This document shows positions 22,893 to 35,929 of a stretch of 64,000 bases of DNA, piece after piece. Position numbers and translations under genes: made by a program. The notes beneath the pieces are model-generated. The model did no database searches. It was given only the letters and a program-made list of their open reading frames with translations, and was not told the origin of the DNA. The stretch's first letter is position 1. Every line of letters starts with the position of its first letter. Source of the stretch: Hyaloperonospora brassicae (taxonomy: Eukaryota > Oomycota > Peronosporomycetes > Peronosporales > Peronosporaceae); the NCBI GenBank assembly GCA_947650285.1, contig CANTFL010000332.1:186001-250000 (forward strand), in the 5' to 3' direction.

Positions 22893-25800
22893 GTAGAGGG
22901 CGCTGGGCGCGCGGGGTGTACGGCGCCGTCGATATCTTTTGCCACCGTCGGCAGATCTTTGGGCTGAGTCAGTTTTTTGGATCAGCGCTGACAGCTTTTG
23001 CTTCAATGTGGTGTGGACGAGATGGATGTGTACAAAAGGCTGCAGGGAGCGCGGGGGTGAATGAATGCAATGATACAGGATATCATGGGTTCGAGATATT
23101 TGCAGCGGAGTGTTTGGAGAGGGAAGATAATCGTTGATGCCATGCTGTTTTGCACATATTACGTAAGAAATACAAGTCTCTGGGGTATGTTGTTCATGAT
23201 GTTGTAACAGGCGATGGCTAGATTCCACGTGTTAGGTCGATCGTGAGCTCCGAAGTATGCAATACGTACTACATAGCTTATATGGCGAAGGCGGCCAATA
23301 CATAGCTGAAAATAATGGTCAAAGGAGCAAAAATTCAAAGTGAATTACATCTTGAGCTGTGACACCGTAGCCAGAAGAAAATGGGCTTGTACGAATAGCT
23401 CATACTGACCAATGACGAACAGAAGACGTCAAGTGTCGTTCAAGGCAAAGCATGTCCGTGTAATGGATCTACGAACCACGCAATATGTATGGTGTGCTTT
23501 TGCTTGTTGAAGCACCGGGCTCTGCACGGTTCAAAAGGGATTGACGAACCGCATGAACGGTTAACCTGAACGACCATGGGGGGCGAGCAGACGATTCTGG
23601 AAGGACAAGGATAGCAAGGAACACAACAGAGAATAGTTTAGATAATCATATTCACTCACTTTGGCTTTTGCCTCCAACTTCCTCAATATTGCTCAAATTT
23701 TCAGCATAATTTTGGCCTTACTATCTACGTCTCCCAACAGAATGCACAAAACTAATATGAGGTCAAAAGTCATCATATCGTGATGAAGACGACATTTGCA
23801 ACCGTTGGAATATTATACATGCTATAGAAATTGCATGAGTACACATCAAATTAACCCGGGAGCATGTGAATTATTTTCCTCATCGTGTGTAGCTGACACC
23901 CGCTCTCTTTCTATACATGTGCCTTTCGGTCTTATAACATGCTTACGAACACATCGAATCCTTCGGAAACATCCAAATATTGGTCTTCTTCAACGACGCG
24001 TATTTCTTGTTTGCACTGTTCGTCATGTAGTAATATGTATAATATCACGGTTAGCTAAAGTGAGGCTCTTTATGGCGTAGAAGGTGACGCCTAAACATTA
24101 TTCTCGCCATCAATCTACCGTGTTTTCGTCGTTATTGTGTTGTTGCTATACCGATCTTGCTTACACGTCGTGATTAGATTACGCACATCGTGTGCGCGAT
24201 GCCCCGCGTCGCGTAAATTGTTATATTTCTGTGCAAAACGGATTGTCCGGGTATACAGGCACTGGTAAAAGGGGTGTTGTGCATGTAACTCCCTGGAGGA
24301 GTATACACCATGCAGCATAATAATTCATTTCCGGATATGCATATCCTAGTCAATCCATTCATCGTAATGAAGTATGGCCATCGCATGACATCAACAAGAA
24401 TGCTTTATGCTAACGTAAAGGTTATTTTTGGTAACACTGTTCGATAAGCTAATTTCCAATCGCACAGTCGCATTCCCTAAATACAAAACATGTACTGTTA
24501 TATAAGAAAGTGTTACCGCACCGTAAAAAACTAAATGTCAAATACACTACACACGTCTACTTTACCCCAACCATGTGGACCAGTATTTTAATTAAAATTA
24601 TATAGGTTGAAAGGCATACATATTCTTGCAGCAGATCGACAGGTATTGAGCATGTTTAATTCTTCAGTGATCCGAAATACGCTTTTGTTTACTTTGACCG
24701 ATTAGCCAAACATAGAAAGGTTGGAGACGACTTTACAATGCGAGCACCTTTGTTGGGTTAACACAACTAGACCGACGTTGTGATTTTTTTGCATTCGTAA
24801 ATTGTGAGTATCGTGTGCTGCATATTGAATGTAAAACGAGAGGTTCGACTTGTTATATTGTGTCTACGAACGACAGTTTCGAGCTCATAGTGTTGACCTT
24901 GCATCCGTGTGCGTCAAGGAGACATGCGCGCGTTGATGTGGTTTTGACGACTGTATATTGTCATCTCGCTCTTGCATGCATCTGCGCTCACGCTACAACT
25001 CCTACGAACAGATCTCAGGTGCCTCTTCGCATCACGGTGACTCTTCGTCAATCACCTACCTCTGTCGCTCGATATGTAACGACGCAGTGCATACACCCCT
25101 TCTTCTTTCCAGCACATAGTGGGCGAGAGGCAAAGTGGGTGAGTAGCGACAGAGAACGTGTGACGATATTGTCGATATGTATCAGGAAACAAGCTTTGCA
25201 AAATTTGTGGTGCGCAGCAGGTGTAGAAGAGATCGCAAGTTGTTCAATGTCAGTTGTGATAACACACTCAAGATCTCGCATAATTTGAGTTGATAGCAAA
25301 GTCAACACGAGGTGCCTACGATTTAGCGGACGATGTTCTTCTTTGCAGCTAGCCCCAATGGCGTAAATTGAACAATATACACTTTTTATGTGATTTGACA
25401 GCCATACCACCACTATTAGCGTCTTTAATGATGCCTTTGGCGTTCTTATAATATAACACTCTCCATCATCGTGATTTTACAATTTGTTTGGCAATGCTAA
25501 CCGGAACGGTACGAAAATGCACGGTTCGGAGTCATCCAGAACATATTTGTCAAACGACGGACATAAAGCCGACATCAAGACTTTCTCTTGACAAATAGGG
25601 CCGGGCCTACATCGCATCTCGAAGCGTCGACAGCATAAGCCAGCTCAAAGTACTAGGAGAAGAGCCAATGGCACCCCAGTCACACCCTATAGTTAGCAAA
25701 AGCGAAGCGACTGCCCGTTCTAGCTCTGGTTACGGCAATGCAACGCCGCTGCACTATTACGAAATCGCAAGGAAATACAGAGCACGCAACTACAGCAGCC

Positions 25801-27389
25801 CCAATCTTATGATTAACACCACAAATGCATGGGGAGAAGTCATTGGCATCACTTCATTTAGTTACCCTTCGTGAGATGTTTGACAGCCTTGCCGACGGGG
25901 ATGAAGAACGGTAAAAGACCGGGGATGTATACGTATGGAGTAAAACTGTCTCGGGTTCATTCGACATCGAGTTCTTTTGTGTACCGGATATCACGGAATA
26001 GGTGCAGGTAGCGCGGCAACGCTTTTTGAACCCCATATTTCATGAGATACGCAGATCATTGGATTTGACTCAGCCAATTGGCATGGAAATCCCAGGCACC
26101 TTTGCGGACTATAAAGTCTTGCGCAAATCATCAGCATGAAGATGCTACATAAAAGTGGTCGTTTGTAGGAATGTACGTAGATCCAGCTACACAGCACGAG
26201 TGGTACAAGTCTACTGCTTCAGACAAGAAAGAGCGAGAGTGAAGCACGGAGCGCAAGCTTAAAGAGAAGATGAGACGATAGCTGGAATACCCGTGTTAAA
26301 AGATTGCATGCTTGACGCCGCACCATTTTGGCGGATAAACGACCACTTTCACGATTGTCTTTTCCACCATACTCCAACAATCTTGCATTTAGCAATTAAT
26401 AAAGAAATGGTCGCGGAATGGCGCCAAGAATAAGAACTGGAGCAGAACCACATATTGCTTGTCGTCGAATGCCTCATTGCTTCTATTCATGGTCAGTAAG
26501 GAGCGTCATTGAGTGTACATTACTTTCCAAGCCCAGGTGAAGATCCAGCTTATATTTTTACATGCCTCGTTTGGCCCATTACAAGCAGTAGGCAGACTAA
26601 CCACACTATTACCGAATGCTTATGATATCAGCCGAGCTGTTGAAAGTTAGCGTGCCAGCGATCTGTTACATTTTTTGTGCTGACTGATATCATCAGCTAT
26701 GATCGCGTGACTAGAACTACATACATCTATATATTGCGGGTGACGAGATGAAAAATACGACATCCAGTTTCATTTACAACAAAGATTTTACATTCTACAC
26801 AATGCGCACTTGGTTGTGAGAGGATTCGTGTGGCTCAACTAGCGTAAGCCAGACGGACGCTCGGGGCATCCGCGAGCGGATTACACTGTACATCTGTATA
26901 ATCTGTCGAGATTTATTCAAAATTATGCCTAGCAGCATACTTGTGTGAGTAGATCCCGACGAACTATGTGTTGAGAGACATTGACAATTGTTCATCTAGC
27001 TTTCGAACGTCAGATGTCAGTACAGGGACTAGCAACCTCGTGGACATAATTTAGCACACCAAGAGGCGTGGCAAGTAATCGAATCAGGGGTAAAGGCAGG
27101 AAATTAAAAAAAATGAGCTAGGCGATAACGTCCTACATGCCCCAATTATCCACACAAAAAGTTTACGCTGATCCGGTTGTGTTCAAATGACCAAAGCTCG
27201 TGACCCCAGCGCTCGCGAATTCAAAGCCTGACAGGAGCGACCATGGATGGCTTGTCACGGTGGTATACTGTGAGTGTTACATCCATGGACTAGGTACGTG
27301 TATTATGTGATGTACGCCCATTTACGTCAGTGCCGCTTCAGTCACCAATGGTGCGTTTTAGGTTCAACTATTGTAGAAGGCAAAACCTT
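22893..27389. other. Long intergenic stretch without a supported gene
   Basis: The first few hundred bases hold the cyclin gene leader and probable promoter. The rest has scattered frames of at most about 157 codons (for example 24815-25288 on +), none with recognisable domains or typical codon use. It appears to be decayed repeat DNA. No RNA gene was recognised. Confidence 0.5.
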
Positions 27390-27670
27390 GCATTTTATTG
27401 TAAATGCAGGATCAATCTCCGTTATACAATGAAATGAACGTCAGTTCTCATTTTGGTCTGTACAAGACACGTGCCTTGTTAAGGCGTCTTTGGTCACTAG
27501 ACTAATAGGCCTCCTTAAGGCATTTACTCTTTAGCACTTGGAGCCGTTCATTCTCTGAATTGTAGAAGTCCCTTGATACAGGACTAGCAGCTCAGTGAGA
27601 AAAGCAGACTCATTGAGTCGTGTTCTCAGTGCGGACAAAGCAGCTCATTGAGCTGATAGTCTTCCTCTGG
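27390..27670. repeat. Hairpin-rich remnant, possibly related to the 54.7 kb element
   Basis: Within 280 bp there are several perfect short inverted repeats: TGCATTT/AAATGCA, GCCTT/AAGGC, AGTCC/GGACT, GACTCATTGAGTC and CAGCTCATTGAGCTG. This density resembles the chromovirus at 54675-62666 and not the surrounding DNA. No coding match could be made, so relationship to that element is inference. Confidence 0.35.
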
Positions 27671-29170
27671 CAAAGGAGCTGTTAATGGCCTTGCTGCATT
27701 GCGCATACAAAAACATGTCAAATGGATGCATTTTTAGACCGACAGCTTGTCAGTGGTGTGGTGTTGCAGGCTGTCGATTGTACCAAACTATGCATCGTAC
27801 ACATGAAGATGGACTCTGCAGTGCTACACATTTTGGTGATGTAAGAAGGCATCCCAATATCGTCAACGCCTTCACCACTAGTCGGGTTTGCTGTGTGGAT
27901 TAACTTAGTGTGACTCCGAAGTCCGCCAAGAGCGTCTATCAGCAAAAGGTCGACTGATGACAATCGCTCGCGAAAGTAGCGCTTGATCATTGCAATACCA
28001 ACTGTACCAATACTCACGAAATAATCTTTGGATGCATCAGGTCGAGCAGACAGTTCTAAGCTAGACTTTCATAACTTGCTTGCTCCGACCTTTTGAGATG
28101 CCGGATACAGAGTGAATGTCAAGTTCCCGGGCCCACAATCATCTGGTTCAGTCTATCTTTGCTAGCTTTGCATGTGGCAGGGCCTCCTGCGATTTGACGC
28201 GTTCTCGATCACGCGACTTCATACCGACGACTTGTAACAATGTCATAGGCCGTACTCCGAAAAAGTTGCTTGGTACTGTGCGAGAGCTGTAGGCTAGAAG
28301 CAAGACATGTATAGCCCTACCTTTCGAGCAGTGCATCACCCCACAGAAATGTTGCAATTCCGACTACGAAAGGCGTACGGGGTCTGGCACGGAAAGCTCA
28401 ATTGTTACCGGCCACGAACGGCTGTGGGACCAAAGGTTTTGCAATGCCTACTGTGGAGACTGTCGACGCAATGAGCTACGATTGACCTTTGAGACCGAGA
28501 GTTACGAAAGCAGTGCGAATGTGGAACAACGATTGTATTCACTGCCAATCAAGTGCGTACACTGCATTGCAACATCAAGAAGGTTCTAGTGCACGAGGAG
28601 GTTGTGACATCGTTTATCAACTAGACACAGCACTTTGTGGCATGTTACACGGCATTGCGCCACAAGCACGACTCCACTTTTATTCGTGCAAGGGTTGTTC
28701 TTTCTAATGCTCTTCAATGAACTCACTCTAGTAGGGCTAGCAGTCCTACGTATTCATACAAACACCTCGTGCGTTCGCCAATGTTTCGATACCTACTGCT
28801 TGCCTGTTTGTTTTGCCGCAGCCAACAGAGCCCGGGAGGACTAGAAAATGCTCGGTTCACTCGTGCCTTGATTACGGCCGGCAGTGTTAAGCTTCCTTCC
28901 TCACCAGCATTAATGATTACCGGGTAGACGGCACCCATCTAAAACTGTGAGCCCTTCTTATTGCCAATACCTTTTTCATTCGCGTCTTTCCAGTCATCCC
29001 AAGCACGGTCTTTGTACACAGCCTCTTCCACTAGTGCCTCATCATCCTCGTCCCCGTCTTCCACGAGCTGTTCATACCGACGCGGTCCCTGCGGTGCCTC
29101 CCTATTCAAGTAATACCAAACACATTACAAAGTGCATACATTGCATCACACAGCCACGCTCCAACTTCCA
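27671..29170. other. Intergenic stretch without a recognisable gene
   Basis: Only short frames, none recognisable. The last 200 bp is the 3' flank of the TAP42-like gene. Confidence 0.5.
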
Positions 29171-30306
29171 TCACACAACGTACTGCGCGTTTTTCTGGCG
29201 TTCCGTGGCATCCGCCACCTCGCGATCCGCATACTCTGCCAATGACATCGTCGGTAGACGGTGACCAGGTTGGAACACTCCCGATCGGATGGTCTCACGC
29301 TGCATCTCCATCTGTGGATTGATACGAGTCACCTCCTGCGTCACGCACGCACGCACGCACACACGCACACACATGTTGCCATACAGCATAGCGTCAGTCA
29401 ACATGCGCCACATACACAGAAACAAAAGCGACTTCTCGCAAGCCTTTCAATCCCATCCCGTACAATGCCTTGTCCCTGGAGAGGCGCAGTCGGCCGATGC
29501 ACGTCCGAGAACAAGTCCTGTGTGTCCGTAGCTGCGTTCATCCTGACCATAGTCTCGAGCATGTCCTTCTCCTGATTCACAGCCGTCTGCTCGTCCAGAC
29601 ACTTGACCACAGCCAACTCCAAAAACGTCAAGAGCTGCTCGCGCTCCAACTCGTCGTCTTCTGCTGCTGCTTCTTCTTCTTCTTCTCCGTCTTCTTCTGC
29701 TGCTTCAGTTTGTTTCTGCTCGCCGAGTCCGGTGCGCTGTCGCTCTGCGCGTCGCTTCTGCACTTGCTGCAACTTAAGTGTCATCTCGCGCTGCAACTGA
29801 AACAGCTGAATCTTTTCCTCGCGCGGCCGCGCAAAGCGCTTCGCCTCCAGTCGCTCGTACTGCTCGCGGCGCTTCGCGGCGCTCAAGAGCCCACAGCGCT
29901 CGGCGCGGTCGAGGAACTCGGTCAGAAACGCGTCGGCTTCGCTCAGAAGCGCGAGGCGGGTCGCAACGGTGCGCGCGTGGTCGGTGGCGGGCTTCTGTTG
30001 CGCGACCGAATGTTGCTGCAACATTACCTGCTGGGGCACGAGCGTGCCCAGGTAGTACTCGAGGCACAGGGCGTAAAGTTGCGCGTTGTGCAACTCAAAG
30101 AACCGCTCGTTCGCCGACAAGACGCTGTCCTGTTGGCGCTGCTCGAGGCACTTCTTCATGTACTGCAACGACTGCGCCAGGCGGACCTGAAACGCGGTCG
30201 GGTTCGCGTCGGTCGCTGTCGTAGCGCCGTTGTCCAGCGCCACGAAGCGATTGTGCGCTTCGACGTAACTCACGCGGTCGGGTACCGACGACCGCGCGGA
30301 CGTCAT
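29171..30306 (-). CDS. TAP42/IGBP1-family PP2A regulatory protein (two exons)
   Basis: Exon 1 is 30306-29464 and exon 2 is 29335-29171, with a 128-bp GT-AG intron, giving 335 residues. The donor at 29463 (GTACGG) was chosen because it joins GQGI directly to EVTRIN and keeps phase 0; an alternative donor (GTATGT, near 29421) would add about 14 residues. The helical N-terminal domain contains RLALLSEADAFLTEFLDRAERCGLL, and the C-terminus has the hallmark VFQPGHRLPTMSLAEYAD. A run of Glu/Asp/Ala sits around residue 210-225. TAP42/alpha4 proteins bind catalytic subunits of PP2A, PP4 and PP6, stabilise them and link them to TOR signalling in the cytosol. The family call is firm; the splice donor is less certain. 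Confidence 0.85.
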
Positions 30307-30601
30307 AAGTTGGGCACGCGGGCTGGATGGTGTTTAAAACAACTCGCCCCGTGCACACGCTTTTGTTTCATACAAACAGAATGAAACACATGTGTGTGGC
30401 GCACATCCATCGAAAGCACAGGCAAAACAAAATTTCAACGCGTTTCGGTTCGGCTAACATCGAAATTGCAATCGGCGGTTTTACGAAAGCTTAAACAAAC
30501 GTAAGCGCAGCGAAACGCGCGCAACGACAGCCGACGCCTTCTGCGGCTACTGCAATGTGTCAGTCTTCCGCGGCACTAACGACACCACGTGCTGTCCCGT
30601 C

Positions 30602-30856
30602 TCACTCTTTCTTGCCAGTGCCCGTGGCCATCGAAATCTCCCCGCGAATGCTCTGAGCAAAGCCCAGACCCATGCCGAGAAACATACCCGTGAGCAGGAG
30701 ACGGTCGGACGGGCGCTTGACGTACGTTGGGGCCTTCGACGTCGTGAACAGGTGCTGGTCTTCCGGCACGAGGTTCTTCTTGTTCACGAGGCTCGTGAGC
30801 GCTCGACGCTGGACGCTGGCGCGGGCGAGGCGACTTGTCTGGAGGGCGGCGACCAT
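30602..30856 (-). CDS. Small mitochondrial inner-membrane protein, COX7a-like
   Basis: 84 residues. A basic, Arg/Ser/Ala-rich N-terminus (MVAALQTSRLARASVQRR) looks like a mitochondrial presequence. The mature part has an APTYVKRPSDR motif, one membrane segment (LLLTGMFLGMGLGFAQSI), then MATGTGKKE. This order (PxYxKR, single helix, MAxGxGKK tail) resembles cytochrome c oxidase subunit VIIa of protists and fungi, which stabilises complex IV. The match is by pattern only; another single-pass respiratory-chain subunit is possible. The gene lies 295 bp upstream of the TAP42-like gene on the same strand. Confidence 0.6.
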   Translation of the reverse strand: MVAALQTSRLARASVQRRALTSLVNKKNLVPEDQHLFTTSKAPTYVKRPSDRLLLTGMFLGMGLGFAQSIRGEISMATGTGKKE

Positions 30857-33800
30857 TTCGTTCTGTTCCGGCTGATGTCAAGAGAGAAAAAGTGGTTTTA
30901 CCATGGGTGGGGGAGGAGCGAGCGGACTCTTACAACTTATTTACCGCATTGCACCTCACAATTTATTTACCATCCTGGTCACCTCGATTTACTGACTTGT
31001 TCCACGCTCCTTTTTTATTGTTTCGTGTGGAACTGTGCTTCTTGCAGACCCACTGCTCCGTGTTGACAGGACGGACTCTGGGAACGTTCCTGCGGTGATT
31101 GTTGTTTTCTAACCTGCTTCCAGACCTTGTAGACGCTATCATCGGGTCGGCTCCATTTGTATTGACGTCAGGGTTCTTTGGACAACAATTGCTTTGTGTT
31201 AGCCACACTGACAGATAGAAAGTTGAGGAGCTCAAAAACGAAGCGGGTTAAGGTTGTCAATCTGCGAAGGCTAAAACTTGGACACTGCTACAAGAGAGGC
31301 AAATTCTACATGCTGTGCCGTGAGCAACACGTCCTTGCTCTATCAATGAGCAACTTCCATTTCATTTAGGTAGACAAGAGCACGTTTGGTTTAGTAGATG
31401 ACTGGCAAGACACGAGCGCGGTAGCATTGTATCGAGTCAACTGATCGCCCTGCAACATCAAGTCAAAGGCAAAGGTCGCAGTTGTTGCGCTTATAGCAAC
31501 CTCATATACCAGCAACACGACACAAGACTCATGCGTAAAAAGCATACATGTATCTGTGGCAGCATAGCGGTTTACTATGCGTACGTTACATGGCCATGGA
31601 AGGTCCCGTGCAGGTATGACAAGCTACCTCGATGACTTGGCCAGCGCATGTTTGCTATCGCGCATTTGAGTTTGAAACAGGATACAAGAGGTTATCGAAA
31701 TGGTGAACTTTTTAGTGATCTCGTAAACCAAATGTGGAGTCATTGTCAAGTCTTTCTAAAAAACGGATAGTATTGTGCGCAAACGCATCAATGGTGACCG
31801 CTCATATTGTCCTCGATGACTACTGACTATTGCTCGATACGCAGACAGCAAATCGGCAGTCGAGGGTAGATCCACCGCTCATAAGAACACTAAATTTGAA
31901 GGCTCGCTCTCCTATCACCAGCTGCACATTTGGCGGTATGTCTGCGGCGTGCGCCGTGTTCCCATTGCGCCCATTCGATATGTTAAAAAATCACTTGCGC
32001 ACGCCCAAGACGTAGAATGAGGAACTAGTTGCCTCAACTTACCGAGTTTTCCAGCAGCAGGGCTATACGGACTCTATCGGGACAATTATACGGGATTCAT
32101 GGGGAGAGCAGGTATTTGACCACAAGGTTTGCAGTCTAAACGATGGCGCTACGGGTCGCATCGAGAGCAATCCAATTTCGATGGGGCCGCTCTTTTACTT
32201 CAATGACTGGTGCTGCACGTCTACTCTGATGACTGGCGAAGTTTTGGTGGTACACTGGATGCCATTGAAGACATTGTTATCATGCGCACGCAGGCAGACC
32301 GTTGAGTGCCCCCTTCGAAAATACGACATTATGACGTCCGACGGACGGGCTGATTCAAGTAGAGAAGGTTGAGGAAAGAACATTGTGCACACCACCGTAG
32401 ACACCTCGGACCTCTCGATCCACATCAGATATATGAAGCACATTACACTGACACTTCATTGTGCTACATCCTTCTCGTAGTCGGTCTAGTTGCGACAGCA
32501 CAAATGACGATGCTCGTGCTGTGGAGCTCGTGTTTCGTTCAGCAAAGGTACTTTCGCGTCGCCAATCATCACTATGTAAGGCTGAGTGGTCAACGAGTAC
32601 AAAAGACTGACTCGACACCACCAAACCGCTGGACATGCTCCGTACCTTTTGATTTGCTACGACATTTCTATGAACATCGGCAACATACGACTTGTCAATG
32701 TGATACTAAGCATGACGATGGTCGGATGCATGCATATTATGCGTGACGGGTGGTGCATCGTGTATGTTTTTGCCAATATGTGCTGATCAACTTTTGACGA
32801 TTTGGCGCATCACTTTACATCCAGATAACAAACACGATGTAAGTCTTGGGGTCGTAATATTGAAGCTGTGACCGCAGCGATGGTCCGAATCTGACACGCT
32901 CAGGAGACTCGATCTCGACTAATCGAGTAAGCGGTCCTTCACTATGCACCTACCCATTAGTGTACCGCATGGTAATCGTTAGCACACTTTCGAAATCGGA
33001 TTGCACTCTCAGACTACACTTCAAAGAATGAGAATGCTCGTCATATGGTCTCGTTTATGAAAACTGCAGACTTCAATATCGCTCAGCCTTACGCCATGCA
33101 CTGTCATGACGCATCTTAAACCGATACAGAACAAGATCAACGCCATGTGTTGTCACCACACACAGCATGAAAATGGTTATGCATCAGTCGCATATCGCAA
33201 AAGGAAGAGGATAGCGAAGAACAATGGTTGCTGGCTGCGCGTTACGCGATAAAAAGCAATGAATGGAGATGTAGATTCAATATCGATTTGCAGCCTTATG
33301 TAGACTAGCATGTTGGATCGTACACCTTCCCTGGTGAAGTGCACCTTTATTCATACTCTCTAGATTCGATGGCGTTCAGCATCCGCGAAGTGGTGACGAG
33401 CCGATTGGCGAAAAGAGGGCGCCCACCTGAGATGGAGAAGTCATACTGCACTAACAAAGCGCGATGTATTGACGACGAAGTTGCCCACATGAATGCAAGA
33501 GGTGGTCTGAAATCATGCAAATATCACTTCAAGCAACCGCTGTTCGAAGTATGCGGTAAAGCAATCCTATTGTTTTCTTGTGATGCAGCTCTTGTAATGT
33601 ATCGATCGCTTATCATAGTACATTGCACTTTGAAGAACTTTTTGCCATAATCTCTTATACGTCTCTGATCTACTGCAAGCGTGATTGTGTGTGTTTCTTG
33701 TTGTGCCAGAGCGATGACACACTTCGTATCCGCAAAGTGACCATAGATCGATGAACAGGCTACAGCTTTACAAGAGCACTTTGCAGCGCTAGAGTATCCT

Positions 33801-33956
33801 TTTCGCTCCTGCGGCGTTCCGACTCGAAGCATTGACCTTTTCCGTCTTACGGGTTCAGCCGCTGTATCAGCAAACTCGAGATGCATCTCTCCTCATTTCC
33901 TCCACCGCTTCGATTGCGTCATCCTATATACTCTAAGTTACCATAAGCGTACGAAT
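30857..33956. other. Intergenic stretch without a supported gene
   Basis: Upstream of the COX7a-like gene there are only short frames on both strands (up to about 125 codons at 32369-32746), with no recognisable domains. Probably decayed repeat. Confidence 0.5.
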
Positions 33957-34337
33957 ATAATCACTAAAACCACTATGTGACTCGTCGGACACTTTTCACG
34001 CTTCTACACACACGGACATATATTCGGCGCTCGTCCTCTAACATGCCATCCGAGGAATGAATAAAGGGATCTGTCCAATATGGCATTCGCTGCCGCAATT
34101 GGACCTCGCGGGTATATTCTGTGCACCATCGACATGGAAAAACTATCGTGACTTGTAGCCAAACAATAATCGGTACGCACTTGTACAAACGTTCGCCATG
34201 TTTAGATCGTTCGATATTCATCCATTCACTGTACCGTAATGTCCGTCACAATGACATGACTACAGTATGATGCTAGATTGTAGCCTGTACGTAGTACACC
34301 GCACCTGGACATGGATTGTCCTCGCTCCAAGAACATC
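33957..34337 (+). repeat. Direct repeat S, copy 1 (about 380 bp)
   Basis: Nearly identical to 34805-35178 apart from a roughly 10-base indel near 33991 and scattered substitutions. It ends right at the 5' edge of the solo LTR (shared GAACATC). Both copies carry the same short minus-strand frame of about 80 codons, which is probably not a gene. Confidence 0.85.
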
Positions 34338-34802
34338 TATAACGAGGCACGCTCATACCAGATGAATGGTAAGACCTTGTGTTGATAGAACACAAGGCTG
34401 CGTACCTCCGACGTCACGTAGACGTATCGTGGGGAAGCGCGAGGAAATAAACAGAGCTAGGGAAGCTCTGTGTAAGGGAAAAAGTAGAACTGTATTCAAT
34501 ATAGGTAAGTTTCCCAATAAATCATCTTCGTCTTAGTTCGTACGATATTAAACTATAATCTCCTATGTGGGTTTCTTGCTCACCACCCATTGTGCGCGTC
34601 TAGCAGCAATTGGTGATTAATCTGGTTGATGCAGCGTCTACATTGACCAATAAATGGAGCACCCAAGAATATTATCATCGGGGGTAATATTTTACCAACA
34701 TTACCTCTTCTCGATTAATGTTGATTGAATATTATCTAAATCGGTAATATTCCAAAATTGATAAATTCGCATTAATTTAAGTAACGGCCTCACCCCATTA
34801 CA
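34338..34802 (+). mobile_element. Old solo LTR related to the chromovirus LTR
   Basis: 465 bp starting TATAACGAGGCAC and ending CACCCCATTACA. These correspond to the TGTAACGGGGCAC and TGCCCCGTTACA ends of the LTRs at 54675 and 62273. Inside are the shared AAAGTA(G/A)AACTGT segment, the GCTCACCACCCATTGTGCGCG segment and several decayed hairpins such as CCTTGTGTT/AACACAAGG. No internal retroelement sequence is adjacent and no target duplication is visible, so it looks like an old recombined LTR. Confidence 0.7.
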
Positions 34803-34804
34803 GG

Positions 34805-35178
34805 TATAACCACTACAACCACCATGTGACTCGTCGGTGAATGCTACACACACGGACATACATTCGGCGCTCGCCCTCTAACACGTCATCCGAGGAATGA
34901 ATAAAGGAATCTGTCCAATATGGCATTCGCTGCCGCAATTGGACCTCGCGGGTATATTCCGTGCACCATCGACATGGAAAAACTATCGTGACTTGTAGCC
35001 AAACAATAATCGGTACGCACTTGTACAAACGTTCGCCATGTTTAGATCGTTCGATATTCATCCATTCACTGTACCGTAATTTCCGTCACAATGACATGAC
35101 TACAGTATGATGCTAGATCGTAGCCTGTACGTAGTACACCGCACCTGGACATGGGTTGTCCTCGCTTTATCGAACATC
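34805..35178 (+). repeat. Direct repeat S, copy 2
   Basis: Second copy of the segment at 33957-34337, starting two bases after the solo LTR and running past the point where copy 1 meets the LTR. The arrangement is S-LTR-S. Confidence 0.85.
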
Positions 35179-35664
35179 ACAGTCACGCGAAGTACCTTTT
35201 AGGTCCACACGATGTGGTAAGCTACCTCAGTAACACTTTTGACAACAATCAGGATATAGTAGCGCTTTACGACCGCCACCAGATTAGCACTCATAAGCGT
35301 GAAAGCGGTAAAATGACTGATTTCGATCCAAATTAGTCGTCACATGTCAGAACGACTATACGCCTCGTGGAGAAGAAATGTGATAAATTTATTCGGTGTT
35401 AATTATGAACTCAAGTCATTAAGGCCAGCGAAAGAGAAGAGTCGTGACGAAGGTGAGTGCAACAACAACAAGCGCTGGTAAAATCGTAAAACATGGTAGG
35501 ACCACGTTATAAAGCATAAGTAAGCGTACAACAAAGCTACTACGTTGGCAACAATATTAAGGTTTCATTTTACTCTGCATGTAGATCGTGGAGTACCGGA
35601 TGAGGAACAAGAATGCAGCCATTGCACCATTCAATGGCAGCAAATGGGGCGACAATTGAGTGAA

Positions 35665-35752
35665 ATATACGTTTTTTGGCCCCTTTGTGCCGAATGTTAA
35701 CATACTAAATAGCTACCAGCTCCCACCGTGCCTCTATCGAATTGTCTTGTTC
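35665..35752 (+). repeat. Left terminal inverted repeat of the MULE
   Basis: Matches the reverse complement of 39081-39166 with about a dozen differences; the most conserved run is TTTGTGCCGAATGTTAACAT. The outer edge was set at ATATACG, the last shared bases. Confidence 0.8.
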
Positions 35753-35929
35753 TATAACTATGATGAAGTCAGGCATATCTTGTAAGAAACTGTGAGTAAG
35801 TGTATTTATACTATGTTATTCTACTGTCTAAGAACCTCGATTCGTGCTTGTATTAATTGGCACCACTGAAAGTAATCATTCGTTAACATAAGAAAGAGCT
35901 ATACGTCCTAATCAACATATGCTGCGGCG

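Noticed and set aside
24815..25288. 157-codon plus-strand frame
   Set aside because: No recognisable domain, no homologue I know, in AT-rich decayed DNA; consistent with chance.
29470..30384. 304-codon plus-strand frame opposite the TAP42-like gene
   Set aside because: Low-complexity Leu/Phe/Arg translation that mirrors the Glu-rich TAP42 gene; the minus strand has the family motifs.
33973..35061. Two matching 82-codon minus-strand frames
   Set aside because: They match only because they lie in the two copies of repeat S; no domain, and no sign of selection beyond the duplication.
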